NCBI RefSeq assembly: GCF_029714285.1
Contig: NZ_CP121663.1
Span: forward strand, 372,001 to 436,000
From: Rhizobium sp. CB3090
Lineage (GTDB): Bacteria > Pseudomonadota > Alphaproteobacteria > Rhizobiales > Rhizobiaceae
Reading direction: 5' to 3'
DNA length: 64,000 bases
Positions 53,212-62,261 of the stretch are shown in pieces. Position numbers and translations under genes: made by a program. The stretch's first letter is position 1. Every line of letters starts with the position of its first letter. The notes under the pieces were generated by a model, which saw only the letters and a list, made by a program, of their open reading frames with translations, was not told the DNA's origin and searched no databases.

Positions 53212-53586
53212 CTACTTTTCCGCTCGCTGCAGAAGGATACGCATCTCCTCAAATCGCCGCTTGCGGTCGGCGTCGTTGTCATTGGGCGTGTAGCAGATGG
53301 TCGATACACAGAATTTGACAAGATCGTGGGGTTTGTCTGCTTTATTGAATTCGCATTCGAACATATCCGTCATCTCGGCAGGCGCCGTTCCTTGCCGTGT
53401 GGAATAGCTCATACGGACGCCTGGCGGCTTGAGCTCCGGAAAGGACTGGACCGTCCCGATTGCAAGTCCGTCCGTTAAGAAGAAGTTTTTGGCCACTGTT
53501 TTGCACGTCGCTTCAAGATCAGGTGATTGCGCTAAGGCCGCTGTCGGAAGCAAAGTTATGACAAGTAAAACTGCGCGGTTAAACAT
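53212..53586 (-). CDS. Small exported hypothetical protein (124 aa)
   Basis: The 124-residue product has a cleavable signal peptide (AVLLVITLLPTAALAQ, cleavage near 19). The mature chain has four cysteines (ATCKTV, FECEFNK, KFCVSTICYT), consistent with a small disulphide-bonded periplasmic protein. GGGGGAG is upstream of the ATG. I do not recognise the family. Confidence 0.72.
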   Translation of the reverse strand: MFNRAVLLVITLLPTAALAQSPDLEATCKTVAKNFFLTDGLAIGTVQSFPELKPPGVRMSYSTRQGTAPAEMTDMFECEFNKADKPHDLVKFCVSTICYTPNDNDADRKRRFEEMRILLQRAEK

Positions 53587-53853
53587 GATAAACTCCCCCG
53601 AGTGCGCTACAGATTGACTTAGCGTTTAGCCGGCAAAGACAAGGGATATAAACCGCCGTAATCAGAGACCTGATGCGTGCCGCCGAGGTGATGCCGGGCG
53701 TCGAGCACCGGCAAAGACCCGCTCCGGATGGCCCTGCCTATGTGCTTAACCAGCCCCTGTCCCCCGTCGTTCTCTTGGTTGCTCCGGCTTGGCTGCCGCC
53801 AGGATACGGTTATCGGAGGGGAGGTGCTGTTGCTGGAAGACAGGCTAGCCTAA

Positions 53854-55011
53854 TACCAACGCTCAATGATTAGAACTCATCGGCCCATTTTCTGTGGCCG
53901 ATTGACATGACGCGCCAAGGCTGGCGTTGGAGCTTGTGCCAAGCATCGCAGCAGTGATCGACGATGTCCTCGTAAGATTTGAAGACGCGGTTGGAGAGCC
54001 AGTTTTCGCGCATGAACTGCCAGAGGTTTTCAACCGGGTTGAGTTCGGGCGACTTTGGCGGCAGCGGCAAGATGGTGACGTTTTCGGGCACGGTGAGATT
54101 GTTGGACATGTGCCAGCCCGCCTGATCCATGATGAGGATAGCGTGGGCGTCTTCGGCGACATGGCGGGAGATTTCCATCAGATGCTGGTTCATGGCATAG
54201 GTGTCGCACCACGGCATGACGAGTGCGGCGGCCTTGCCGAGCTTCGGGCAAATCGCACCGAAGATATAGGCCGATCTCGTGCGCTGGTCGTGCGGCGCTG
54301 AGGGCCGTGTTCCGCGCTTGGCCCAGCGACGGGTGATCTTGTTCTTCTGGCCGATGCGGGCTTCGTCCTGGAACCAGATTTCTATTCGTTTTCCTTTAGC
54401 GGCTCCGGCAGCGATTTCCGCCACTGCGGCGGGGAAGTTTTTTTAAATTCCTCGATCGCTTGCGGGTCTTGTGCATGGTGCTTGGGACGTGCGGTGAGTT
54501 TGCGATAGCCCATGGCATTCAACTCGCGCCCCAGCGTCTGGCGGCTCACCAAGACACGATGCTCCTGCCAAAGCCATTGCACCAGATCAACGAGCCTCCA
54601 GCGCACGACGCCATCGAGATAGGGAACAGGACCTTTCTCGACCGCCTCGGCAAGCGCCTTGCGCTGCTTGTCATCGAGCAAGGGCTCCCGCCCCGTCGCC
54701 TTGCCTGTCTTCAGACCATCAGGACCGTGCAGATTGAAACGCTCAACCCAATCGCGGATGATCTGCAAACCCACCCCGCCAATCGACGCCGCCTGGCTCC
54801 GCGAACCGCCCTCGTAAATGACCGACAAGGCAAGCAACCGGCGGGACCAATCTGCATCCCGGCTCTGCCTCGCCAGCCGACGCAATTCATCAGCCGTATA
54901 GTCCTCGCGGATCTTCAGTGCTGTTCCCATGGCGAAATCTCCTTCCGCCATGTTGAATCATGATTTGACCAAAAACGGAATCCGTTGAGTCAACATCATT
55001 GAGCCTCGGTA
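53854..55011 (-). mobile_element. IS630-family insertion sequence
   Basis: This 1158-base element runs TACC...GGTA, with 20-base ends matching at about 17 positions (starting TAATACC and ending GGTATAA including flank). TAA lies on both sides (53851-53853 and 55012-55014), consistent with the TA-type target of IS630. Both transposase frames are present, so it is probably active or recently inserted. Confidence 0.85.
53870..54951 (-). CDS. IS630-family transposase produced by -1 frameshifting
   Basis: Frame A (54951-54382) carries the N-terminal helix-turn-helix part (ADELRRLARQSRDADWSRRL, LVSRQTLGRELNAMGY). Frame B (to 53870) carries the DDE catalytic domain (IWFQDEARIGQKNKITRRWA, ILIMDQAGWHMSNNL, LPPKSPELNPVENLWQ). 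Between them is a run of seven A on the coding strand (54444-54438): a -1 slip there joins EFKK to NFPAA in the second frame. Programmed -1 shifting at such a site is known for IS630 relatives, so I read this as a functional fused product, not decay. Confidence 0.85.
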
Positions 55012-55258
55012 TAAACTCTCGGCTTCCGGGTGGGAGGCTGAATGTTGTTGGCGTCTAGTGACGAGACTTAAGGGAAGCGGCAGATCGAACGCTTTCGAAA
55101 TCTGCCGACTTCGAAATTTCGTAATGGCTATAGTTATTTAATTGAACCTGGAAAGGGTTCGCTAGCGCGAATCTCAACAAGGCGATCGAACTGGGTCTGG
55201 CAACTGTCTCATCGATGCCAACAAGGGATTGATGGTCATCGTTCAAACAGTTTCACCC

Positions 55259-55279
55259 CCCGCCGCTTCGCGCGGCGGG
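55259..55279 (-). terminator. GC hairpin after the SPW-repeat gene
   Basis: CCCGCCGC, TTCGC loop, GCGGCGGG: a perfect 8-bp stem 30 bases past the stop of the minus-strand gene. A T run is absent. Confidence 0.5.
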
Positions 55280-55308
55280 TCTATTCAATATCAAGCTCGC
55301 ATCTCCGC

Positions 55309-55668
55309 CTAAGCGTGCGCGTGGGGATGATGAACGTCCCAGACTGCCCACAGCGATACGATAGCGACAAGCGCTCCGAGAACGACGTTCGTCCATCTCT
55401 CGCTTGTGTTAGCAGCAAAGCCGAGCAGCCATGGAGACGCAATCAACCATAGACCGACCACCAGATTTGCCCACTCTTCCCATTCGACAAATACCGAAAG
55501 CGCCGCAATCGCCAACACAGCCAATACGACGGCAACGATCCACGCGTTCCAGCTTGGTATTGTCTCGGCTGTGAAGCCGAAGACCCATGGGGAGATGAAC
55601 AAACATATTGCCAGGACCAGATTTGCCCAATCCTGGGGCCTTTTTCCTTCCATCAGAGTGATTGCCAT
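55309..55668 (-). CDS. SPW-repeat membrane protein
   Basis: The 119-residue protein has two SPW repeats (ICLFISPWVFGFTAETIPSW and LWLIASPWLLGFAANTSERW) and four membrane helices. It ends in a His-rich tail (HHPHAHA). SPW proteins are small inner-membrane proteins of unknown role, often stress linked. GGAGG precedes the ATG at 55668. It lies between an IS630 copy and an IS3 remnant. Confidence 0.85.
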   Translation of the reverse strand: MAITLMEGKRPQDWANLVLAICLFISPWVFGFTAETIPSWNAWIVAVVLAVLAIAALSVFVEWEEWANLVVGLWLIASPWLLGFAANTSERWTNVVLGALVAIVSLWAVWDVHHPHAHA

Positions 55669-56086
55669 GACAACCTCCTCCCATTATAAAGCCTTGCACG
55701 GCTCCATCCAGCGTGAACTACACGCCTGAGTATGTAGATAGTTACAACAGGTCTTGATTCAAGATGGGTGCCAAGGGCGCTCCCATCTTGACGCCTGGAA
55801 TCTGAGGCCTGCCCGCAAGCGCAAGCTTGTCGACACGGTCAAGGCGGACTGGAAGGTCTCGGTCCGGCGCGCATGCGCGGTTCTGAAGATCGACCGGTCG
55901 CTCTATGTCTACAAGTCCAGGCGCGGCGAGCAGGCCGAACTGAAGCTAAAGATCCAGGACATCTGCCAGACACGTGTGCGCTACGGCTACCGCCGTGTCC
56001 ATGTCCTTCTCAAGCGTGACGGATGGCCCGTCAATCCGAAGCGAATCTATCGCCTTTACAAGGAGATGGACGTAACGGCCCGATTG

Positions 56087-56383
56087 CTACCGCGGGGAAT
56101 ATGGCTTGACGCGTGCGGCGATCTCTTCGTCGAGGACAAAGCAACCGAGGAACTCCTGCCATTTTTCGGCTGACCGACGCGCCTCAGTCAGCATCTGCCT
56201 AAGTTCGTCGATGCCATCGTCTGTCAGAGCGGGTGTGCTCTCGTCATCTCCGGTCACGACGCTGATGATATTCCCATAGGTCAGGTTGTCATCATTGCTG
56301 ATGATCTCCCTGAGGAGGTCGACGTCCTCATCGAGGATTTCGGCGACATAGTCGATGGTGAAGACGAAGCTGACCGTTGCCAT
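56087..56383 (-). CDS. IS66 passenger protein (98 aa)
   Basis: The 98-residue acidic protein starts MATVSFVFTIDYVAEILDED and contains DNLTYGNIISVVTGDDESTP and ARRSAEKWQEFLG. It lies after tnpC with a one-base overlap (TGATG) and just inside the left end. Similar small ORFs follow tnpC in some rhizobial IS66 elements; the role is unknown. Confidence 0.75.
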   Translation of the reverse strand: MATVSFVFTIDYVAEILDEDVDLLREIISNDDNLTYGNIISVVTGDDESTPALTDDGIDELRQMLTEARRSAEKWQEFLGCFVLDEEIAARVKPYSPR

Positions 56384-58008
56384 CAAGCGGCCTCGGCGCA
56401 GATGATTGCCGCTGTCGGCTTCCAGTTCCATGGAAGCAGCTCCGCGAGGCGATTGATCTTGTGATCCTGAATGCGGTCGAGCACATCAGCCAGATAGGCC
56501 TGCGGATCAAGGCCATTCATCTTGGCGGTTTCGATAATCGTCATGGCCCGCGCCAGGGTTTCTGCTCCAGTGTCGGCACCCGCGAAGAGCCAGTTTCGTC
56601 TTCCAACGCCGATAGGACGCAACGCCCGCTCGGCGGCGTTGTTATCGATTGCGACACGGCCATCTTCCAGGAACAGGCAGAATGAAGACCACCTGCTCAA
56701 GCCGTACCGGAAAGCGCCCGCCAGATCGCTCTTGCCGGGGATACGGGTCAGTTGCGCTTCGGCCCAGACGCGGAATGCTTCGACCTTTGCCTTGCTGTGC
56801 TTCTGGCGCGCGGCAAGACGGATATCGGCAGACTTGCCTGCAATGCCGCGCTCGATGTCGTAAAGCGCGCCGATACGGTCGAGAGCCTCGCGGGCAATCT
56901 CGGATTTGTTCGAGGTCCAGATATCGTGGAAGTCGCGCCGCCAATGCGCCCAACATGAAGCCTCCCGGAAGCGGCGTTTCCCGTCCGTTCCGGCCTCATA
57001 TAACTTCGCATAGCCTTTGTAGCCATCGGCCTGAAGGATGCCGCTCGCCTCCTTGAGGTGACGGTGAACGTGCTCTTCCTTCCAGTCGGGAGCAAAATAA
57101 TAGACCGCACCGGGCGGAGCTATGCCCGCCCATGGGCGCTGGTCCCGGACATAGGTCCAGAGCCTGCCCTTCTTCACCCCTTTCCCCAGCCCCTTGTCGC
57201 GTAGAGAACGATCCAGAACCCGGATCGGCGTGTCGTCGGCGTGGAGAAGGTCGCTGCTCATGATCGCGGCTTCGATCAACTCGATCAGCGGCAGGAGCAC
57301 CTGCATGGCGCGGCCACACCAATCGACCAACGTGCTGTCGGGGATATCAACGCCCATGCGGGCGAAGATTTCGTTCAGGCGATAGAGCGGCAAGTGGTCG
57401 TCGAACTTCGAGACCAGGATATAGGCCAGAAGACCAGCGCCCGCCATGCTGCCCGATATCGGACGGCTGGGCGCGGGCAACTGCACCATCTTCTCGCAGC
57501 AGCGGCAGGACTTCTTCAGCCGGGCGATCTCGATGACCTTCATCTGTGCGGCGATCATGTCGAGGATTTTGCTGACGTCTTCGCCGACAAGCCGCAGTTC
57601 GCCACCACAAGCGGGGCAGCACGTTCCGGGATCAAGTTCCCTGCGCTCGCGAGCGGCCTTGTCCGACACGCGCGGACGGCGGCGCATGGTCTTTTCAGGC
57701 ATGCTTTCCTCAGGCGCGGCAGGCTCCGTTTCTTCGTCCTCGGCGAGTGGCTCGCTGCTGCCTTCCGAAGCGGCAATCATCAGGTCCTCGAGCGCCAGTT
57801 CCAACTGCTGGATTTCCCGCTCGATCTTTTCCGACGACTTGCCGAAGCCATGTTTCTTCAGCCTGGCGATGCGCAGCCGCAGGGACTGGATCAACTGATC
57901 ATGCGCCTGCAAGGTCGCAGACATCTTCGCGTTCTTCGCCTCAAGCGAGGCGATCATCGCCTTCAGGAAGGCCGGATCATCGGGAAGATTTTGGCTCGCG
58001 TTTGACAT
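56383..58008 (-). CDS. tnpC: IS66 transposase TnpC
   Basis: The 541-residue IS66 transposase has an N-terminal coiled coil (MIASLEAKNAKMSATLQAHD), a zinc-finger segment with CCPACGGEL and CRCCEKM, a central IS66 catalytic core (DDTPIRVLDRSLRDKGLGKG) and the C-terminal VAIDNNAAERALRPIGVGRR. It is intact. The start at 58008 is the second in-frame ATG. Confidence 0.93.
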   Translation of the reverse strand: MSNASQNLPDDPAFLKAMIASLEAKNAKMSATLQAHDQLIQSLRLRIARLKKHGFGKSSEKIEREIQQLELALEDLMIAASEGSSEPLAEDEETEPAAPEESMPEKTMRRRPRVSDKAARERRELDPGTCCPACGGELRLVGEDVSKILDMIAAQMKVIEIARLKKSCRCCEKMVQLPAPSRPISGSMAGAGLLAYILVSKFDDHLPLYRLNEIFARMGVDIPDSTLVDWCGRAMQVLLPLIELIEAAIMSSDLLHADDTPIRVLDRSLRDKGLGKGVKKGRLWTYVRDQRPWAGIAPPGAVYYFAPDWKEEHVHRHLKEASGILQADGYKGYAKLYEAGTDGKRRFREASCWAHWRRDFHDIWTSNKSEIAREALDRIGALYDIERGIAGKSADIRLAARQKHSKAKVEAFRVWAEAQLTRIPGKSDLAGAFRYGLSRWSSFCLFLEDGRVAIDNNAAERALRPIGVGRRNWLFAGADTGAETLARAMTIIETAKMNGLDPQAYLADVLDRIQDHKINRLAELLPWNWKPTAAIICAEAA

Positions 58009-58071
58009 GAACCTGACTACCACAGGTCAGGGTCAATATCCATAAAAACACGCAAATTCAGTGAGATAAAG

Positions 58072-58419
58072 TCAACCGACACGGGCCGGAGGAACGCCCC
58101 AGTCGGGCCGTCGCCAATCAATCCCTTCCCACAGCATTGCCAGTTGAGCAGACGTCAACCGGGCTGCTCCATCTGCTGCCAAGGGCCATGGAAACCGCCC
58201 TTTCTGCAAGATTTTGTAATAAAGGCAGAACCCCTGGCCGTCAAAATACAATAGCTTCAAACGGTCGCCCCGCTTGCCCCGAAACGCGAAGACCGCACCT
58301 CCCGTCGGCTTCTGGCGCAGCACATCCTGGGCAAGAGCAGCCAGCCCCTCTATCCCCTTGCGCATGTCCGTGACACCGCAGGCGATATAAACCCGAACAC
58401 CTGTCCCAGGCCCGATCAT
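58072..58419 (-). CDS. tnpB: IS66 accessory protein TnpB
   Basis: The 115-residue IS66 Orf2 family protein is recognised by VYIACGVTDMRKGIEGLAAL, GGAVFAFRGKRGDRLKLLYF and WPLAADGAARLTSAQLAML. It is needed with TnpA and TnpC for transposition in this family. It overlaps tnpA by four bases. Confidence 0.93.
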   Translation of the reverse strand: MIGPGTGVRVYIACGVTDMRKGIEGLAALAQDVLRQKPTGGAVFAFRGKRGDRLKLLYFDGQGFCLYYKILQKGRFPWPLAADGAARLTSAQLAMLWEGIDWRRPDWGVPPARVG

Positions 58420-58796
58420 GCCGCCTCGATTGCCCGGATCAGGCGCTTCAGTGCAACCACATCAACATCGCCACTGAAGCGAAGGCTTCGTCCGCAGCGC
58501 AGTTGCAATTCCATCATTGCAGGCAAAACCTGCATGCCATCAAAAGCCCGAGCCTCTTTGCTGTCCCCTGCCGGCGGCATGTCCAGCGGCAGAAACACCG
58601 TCGTCGACGGCGGCGACAGCAGGCCCTTCTTCCGCAATTCACGCCGCCAGGTGTAAACCTGCTGCCGCGTGACCGAATACCGGCGCGCCACCTCTGTCAC
58701 CGACGCGCCGTCGACGCCTACCGACAGCACGACCTCCAGCTTGCTCTCATCACTCCAACGTCGGCGACGTTCATCGCCGAGAATTTCCACGCGCAT
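58416..58796 (-). CDS. tnpA: IS66 accessory protein TnpA
   Basis: The 126-residue HTH protein (WSDESKLEVVLSVGVDGASV, VTEVARRYSVTRQQVYTWRR) is of the IS66 Orf1/IS3 orfA-like type. It is the first gene of the element, about 100 bases from its right end. Confidence 0.92.
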   Translation of the reverse strand: MRVEILGDERRRRWSDESKLEVVLSVGVDGASVTEVARRYSVTRQQVYTWRRELRKKGLLSPPSTTVFLPLDMPPAGDSKEARAFDGMQVLPAMMELQLRCGRSLRFSGDVDVVALKRLIRAIEAA

Positions 58797-59609
58797 CGCA
58801 GGTCTCGCCTAAAGCACGTCGCTAACGACGTCGTTATAGACGGGTCATAAACAAGTAAGCCGATCTCCGACAGGCGGCCACAATCGGGCGGTTACAGATG
58901 GACCTGCAATTGCGCAACAAAGTCCCCAAGCGGCGGGTGAAGGCGAAGCTATGGGCCGATCGCACGGAGCCGACCCATTCCAATCATGTTTGGGCAATGG
59001 ACTTCGTTCATGACCAGTTGGCCACGGGCCGCAAGATCAGGGTTCTGACGGTTGTCGATACCTTCTCGCGCTTCTCGCCGACGGTCGATGCCCGCTTCAG
59101 CTACAAAGGCGAAGACGTGGTCCAGACGCTTGAACGGGTATGCCGGCAGGTCGGGTATCCAGCATCGATCCGTGTCGATAATGGCAGCGAATTCATCTCG
59201 CGCGACCTCGACCTGTGGGCCTACCATAAGGGCGTGGTGCTCGACTTCTCCCGGCCTGGCAAGCCGACCGACAACAGCTACATCGAGAGTTTCAATGGTA
59301 AGTTCCGCGCCGAGTGCCTGAACGGCCACTGGTTCATGAGCCTTGACGACGCACGGGCAAAGATGGAGGATTGGCGTAGAGATTATAACGAGTTCCGGCC
59401 ACATAGCGCGATCGGCAATAAGGTGCCGATTTCGCTCATGAACGGCTCATCGGCATCCCCGCCGACCTGAGCCTCAACCCCGGAAAATTCCAGCTCTCGC
59501 TGGCCCAACTTCGGGGAGCACTTCAATTGAACCGCTGGAGCGAACTCAAAACTGGATAAAACTTGGGGGCAAGGTCACTCGCTATCGCCAGACGGGCTCT
59601 ATGCATCGC

Positions 59610-60416
59610 TTATAGACAATCGCGGCCGATCTCCTCTTCCAGTACCGGAGTTTCAAGTTTCCACTGCCGCACAAATTGCTCTTCAAGTGCTTGCGCGAGA
59701 TCGTAAATTAGAAAGTCGACATATGACGAATCGAAAAGAAGCTCTCTTACGCGACTAAAATCAACATCATTTCTGGATGGTGAAGAATTCACATGAGGAA
59801 TGGTCCTACGAGTCGCTATTCCAAGCTTCTTTAGAAAGATGGGCAATGACTCCGAGAGTCTTTCAACAGTCAGTACCGCTTCGAACCTAGAAAAGGTATC
59901 ATATATCTGTGTCACCATTTGATACAGGCCGCTGTCCGTTTGACGGAACACTTCAATTTTTTGCTCCAAATCGGGCCGAAGAAACTGCCGGATTTGACCA
60001 CATACGATTGATTCTCGAATAAAAGGATTTTCCGAACTGATGAAATCATATATCGACGAATCTCGCGCAGTCTGCATTGCTTCAATCATCGTTTTGTCAG
60101 TGAGGTGTTCAGTGGATATTGAACCCCAGTATTTATAAAGGGAAACAACACGAGCTACAGGGTCTCTCAATACTGTAAATATACGAGCATCTGACGGGAG
60201 TCTACTGTAGTCGCGCCAATAGCAATGGCCTGAATAAAACCTGTAGGCTTTTAATTTATCTTGAGAGTAGAGGCCGTAGTCGAGGGTTGTCAGCGCTGGT
60301 AGCTTCAAATCGCCATACAATTCGGAAAATAATTTATTCAATGATGACCCGGCCGTCTTAGGGACGTGAACGAAGCAAAGTCGCGGCAATGTGGATTCAG
60401 AAATCAAATTGTTCAT
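59610..60416 (-). CDS. Sulfotransferase family protein (polysaccharide type)
   Basis: The 268-residue cytoplasmic protein has the PAPS 5'-phosphosulfate loop FVHVPKTAGSSLNKLF (residues 15-30) and the 3'-phosphate strand FTVLRDPVARVVSLYKYWG (near 83-100), typical of Sulfotransfer_2 enzymes. It should transfer sulfate from PAPS to a sugar hydroxyl of a surface polysaccharide or lipopolysaccharide. It is the last gene of an AT-richer operon; the start at 60416 follows GGGTGG. Expected partners making PAPS are not in the window. Confidence 0.85.
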   Translation of the reverse strand: MNNLISESTLPRLCFVHVPKTAGSSLNKLFSELYGDLKLPALTTLDYGLYSQDKLKAYRFYSGHCYWRDYSRLPSDARIFTVLRDPVARVVSLYKYWGSISTEHLTDKTMIEAMQTARDSSIYDFISSENPFIRESIVCGQIRQFLRPDLEQKIEVFRQTDSGLYQMVTQIYDTFSRFEAVLTVERLSESLPIFLKKLGIATRRTIPHVNSSPSRNDVDFSRVRELLFDSSYVDFLIYDLAQALEEQFVRQWKLETPVLEEEIGRDCL

Positions 60417-60507
60417 AGCATAGCCACCCGACTCGATTTGGATATAGAAACGTACTGCGTGTACTTTGGAATGCCACGGGAGCCGCTGCATTTAATATCT
60501 TCTGACT

Positions 60508-61626
60508 TTATTGAGTTCCGGCCGAGAATGCCATCAATGACAGGAATGCTCCCGTTATATGATATAAGGAGGTAGCGGGCGATGGTGATTTGTCGAAACC
60601 GCTGATTGCGTTATACCGCTCTGCCCAGAGACCAGGTCCGCCGTGATCTAAAAACCGCCATAAGGCGGCCAATGCTTCAACGAGCTTGTCGGAAGGCGTC
60701 GTTCTTCTTGCGACAACCTCTGCTCGAACCCATTCTGCATGAGGCCATAGCCTGACTTCATTGCTTATGGAACGACCATCCAGGGTGACCTCGCCGCTCA
60801 GGAGTCCGTTGGACGCAATGCCATGCCGCCGACCGAATTGCAACAAACCGCTTATGTCGGAAGGATTGATCTCAAAATGGCATCCAAATCTATATAACAA
60901 CCAGCACCACTCAAAAACATGCCCCGGCTCGACAATTTCGCCATTCTTTTGAAGAACTTTCCAGTCGTCGTCGAAGTATTCTACTACCGCATTCTGTAGA
61001 TGAAACCGAGTGTCAAAAAGCTCCTTTAGCAGGAGTGCCTGCCTTCGAAAGGCTCCAGTTTCGTCGAATGGTATCCACTCTAGGCATGCCTCGAATAAAT
61101 GCATGTGCGGATTCTGACGCCTTGGCTGTCGGCTTGGAATTCCTTCTTTGAATCCGCCCTCACTATGCGCCAAATTGTGCTGAATAAAACCTAACAACTC
61201 AAGCGCAGATTGACGAGCTCCATCCAGTCGAAGTTGCCTATAAACGTGGGCAAACGCAAATAACACGAAGGAAAGATCGTAAGTATCAATATGGTCAGAT
61301 AGCGCGACGCCATAATGGTCGAAAGTGGAGTAGTATCCGCCATCTGCGGACTTTGCAAAGCGATCGAGAAAGCTCAGTCCATGCTCGATACAAGGCGCGG
61401 CCAATGGACTTTTTAGTTCATGAGCAGCGCACGCAACGTAGATTTGCCGGCAAACCGACCGTAGCCGCTTGATTTTTGAATTAGGCTGACCCTTTGAGTC
61501 GAGATCGTCAAAAAAGCCGCCGTGTTCCCAATCAACACCTCTTGTAAGCCAAAGTGGAAATGCTTGTTCCAGAAGCCAGCCTTCCGCCCTTTTTGCCTCG
61601 TTCTTCAAAAAAATATCGGACAACAT
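60508..61626 (-). CDS. AGE-family epimerase/isomerase
   Basis: The 372-residue (alpha/alpha)6-barrel protein has VDWEHGGFFDDLDSKGQPNS, RQIYVACAAHEL, a HMHLFEACLEW segment with catalytic His, EPGHVFEWCWLLYRFG and a C-terminal ATSLYHITGAFLSLMAF. This matches N-acylglucosamine 2-epimerase/mannose-6-phosphate-isomerase-type enzymes. In an operon with heptose genes and a sulfotransferase it likely supplies or modifies an unusual sugar. Its ATG overlaps the gmhB stop (TGATG), so translation is coupled. Confidence 0.87.
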   Translation of the reverse strand: MLSDIFLKNEAKRAEGWLLEQAFPLWLTRGVDWEHGGFFDDLDSKGQPNSKIKRLRSVCRQIYVACAAHELKSPLAAPCIEHGLSFLDRFAKSADGGYYSTFDHYGVALSDHIDTYDLSFVLFAFAHVYRQLRLDGARQSALELLGFIQHNLAHSEGGFKEGIPSRQPRRQNPHMHLFEACLEWIPFDETGAFRRQALLLKELFDTRFHLQNAVVEYFDDDWKVLQKNGEIVEPGHVFEWCWLLYRFGCHFEINPSDISGLLQFGRRHGIASNGLLSGEVTLDGRSISNEVRLWPHAEWVRAEVVARRTTPSDKLVEALAALWRFLDHGGPGLWAERYNAISGFDKSPSPATSLYHITGAFLSLMAFSAGTQ

Positions 61627-62261
61627 CAGAAGCTCTTTATGATCCGCAAGCATGCGCGATATACATCGGGTTCACAACTCACTTTGAACTGCGGGAACAA
61701 AGATCCGAATTCCTGCGAGATCTCACGCTTCAACGGCGAGCCTAGTATGAAGCCACCCGCGAGGCCGGCACGTGCGCCTGCGAGAAGATCGGTGTAGCGG
61801 TCTCCTATGATCCAGCTATTTCGCATATCCAGATCGAGGTCGGTCGCAGCAGCCAGCAACATGCCAGGATTAGGCTTTCGCCACGAATGACTGGTCATAG
61901 GTACAACATCCCTGCGCTCGTGGTATCCGCAGGCGTAGACAGCATCGAAAGCATCGCTACCTACGTGATGCGAGAGTTCCTTCTGAACAGCCTCAAAATC
62001 AGACCAGCTGTAATAGCCCCTACCGATTCCCGATTGGTTCGTCACAATAGCAGACGCATACCGGCTCTCCCGCACTGCGGAAACGGCCAACTTGCAACCT
62101 TCAGTCAGGATGACACTCTGAGGATTTCCAATATAACCGGAATCCACAATCAATACGCCGTCTCGATCGAAAAATATGCAGGGCCTTTTGCTGATACCGG
62201 ACGACCTGAATGATCGATAACAAAACCCGTTGTCTTCAATTGCCACAGAACGGAATGTCAC
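61626..62261 (-). CDS. gmhB: D-glycero-D-manno-heptose 1,7-bisphosphate 7-phosphatase
   Basis: The 211-residue HAD-family phosphatase has the nucleophile motif FFDRDGVLIVDSGYIGNPQS (near 30-50), IVTNQSGIGRGYYSWSDFEA and a C-terminal SWIIGDRYTDLLAGARAGLA. It removes the C7 phosphate in ADP-heptose synthesis for the LPS core. The start is GTG at 62261, overlapping the hldE stop by four bases (GTGA). It begins with about 25 residues before the HAD motif, slightly longer than usual. Confidence 0.9.
   Translation of the reverse strand: MTFRSVAIEDNGFCYRSFRSSGISKRPCIFFDRDGVLIVDSGYIGNPQSVILTEGCKLAVSAVRESRYASAIVTNQSGIGRGYYSWSDFEAVQKELSHHVGSDAFDAVYACGYHERRDVVPMTSHSWRKPNPGMLLAAATDLDLDMRNSWIIGDRYTDLLAGARAGLAGGFILGSPLKREISQEFGSLFPQFKVSCEPDVYRACLRIIKSF

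Larger units (their letters stand above)
56072..58895 (-). mobile_element. Complete IS66-family element
   Basis: The 2824-base element has inverted ends GTAACGGCCCGATTG (left) and GTAACCGCCCGATTG (right, complement), 14 of 15 matching. It carries tnpA, tnpB, tnpC and a passenger ORF on the minus strand and is flanked by an exact 8-bp duplication. All frames are open, so it looks transposition-competent. Confidence 0.95.
56064..58903. repeat. 8-bp target-site duplication AGATGGAC flanking IS66
   Basis: Identical octamers at 56064-56071 and 58896-58903 flank the IS66 element; 8 bp is the known IS66 duplication length. Confidence 0.95.
55754..59470 (+). pseudogene. IS3-family orfB transposase, interrupted
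   Basis: The N-terminal part (55754-56071) has RPARKRKLVDTVKADWKVSV and RYGYRRVHVLLKRDGWPVNP, the usual start of IS407-group orfB. The C-terminal part (58904-59470) has VWAMDFVHDQLATGRKIRVL (first Asp), IRVDNGSEFISRDLDLWAY (second Asp) and IESFNGKFRAECLNGHWFM (Glu). The two are separated by a complete IS66 with an AGATGGAC target duplication. There is no start codon with ribosome site, since the element is cut on its left. Confidence 0.85.
55754..59577 (+). mobile_element. IS3-family (IS407-like) element, 5'-truncated and split by IS66
   Basis: The right end (ACTTGGGGGCAAGGTCA at 59561-59577) and most of orfB remain. OrfA and the left end are missing. An IS66 copy interrupts orfB at 56071/58904. 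Without the insert the frame KEM-D-LQLRNK is restored. Confidence 0.82.

Noticed and set aside
53870..54951. IS630 split frames as pseudogene
   Set aside because: An A7 slippery run at the junction and intact ends favour programmed frameshifting.
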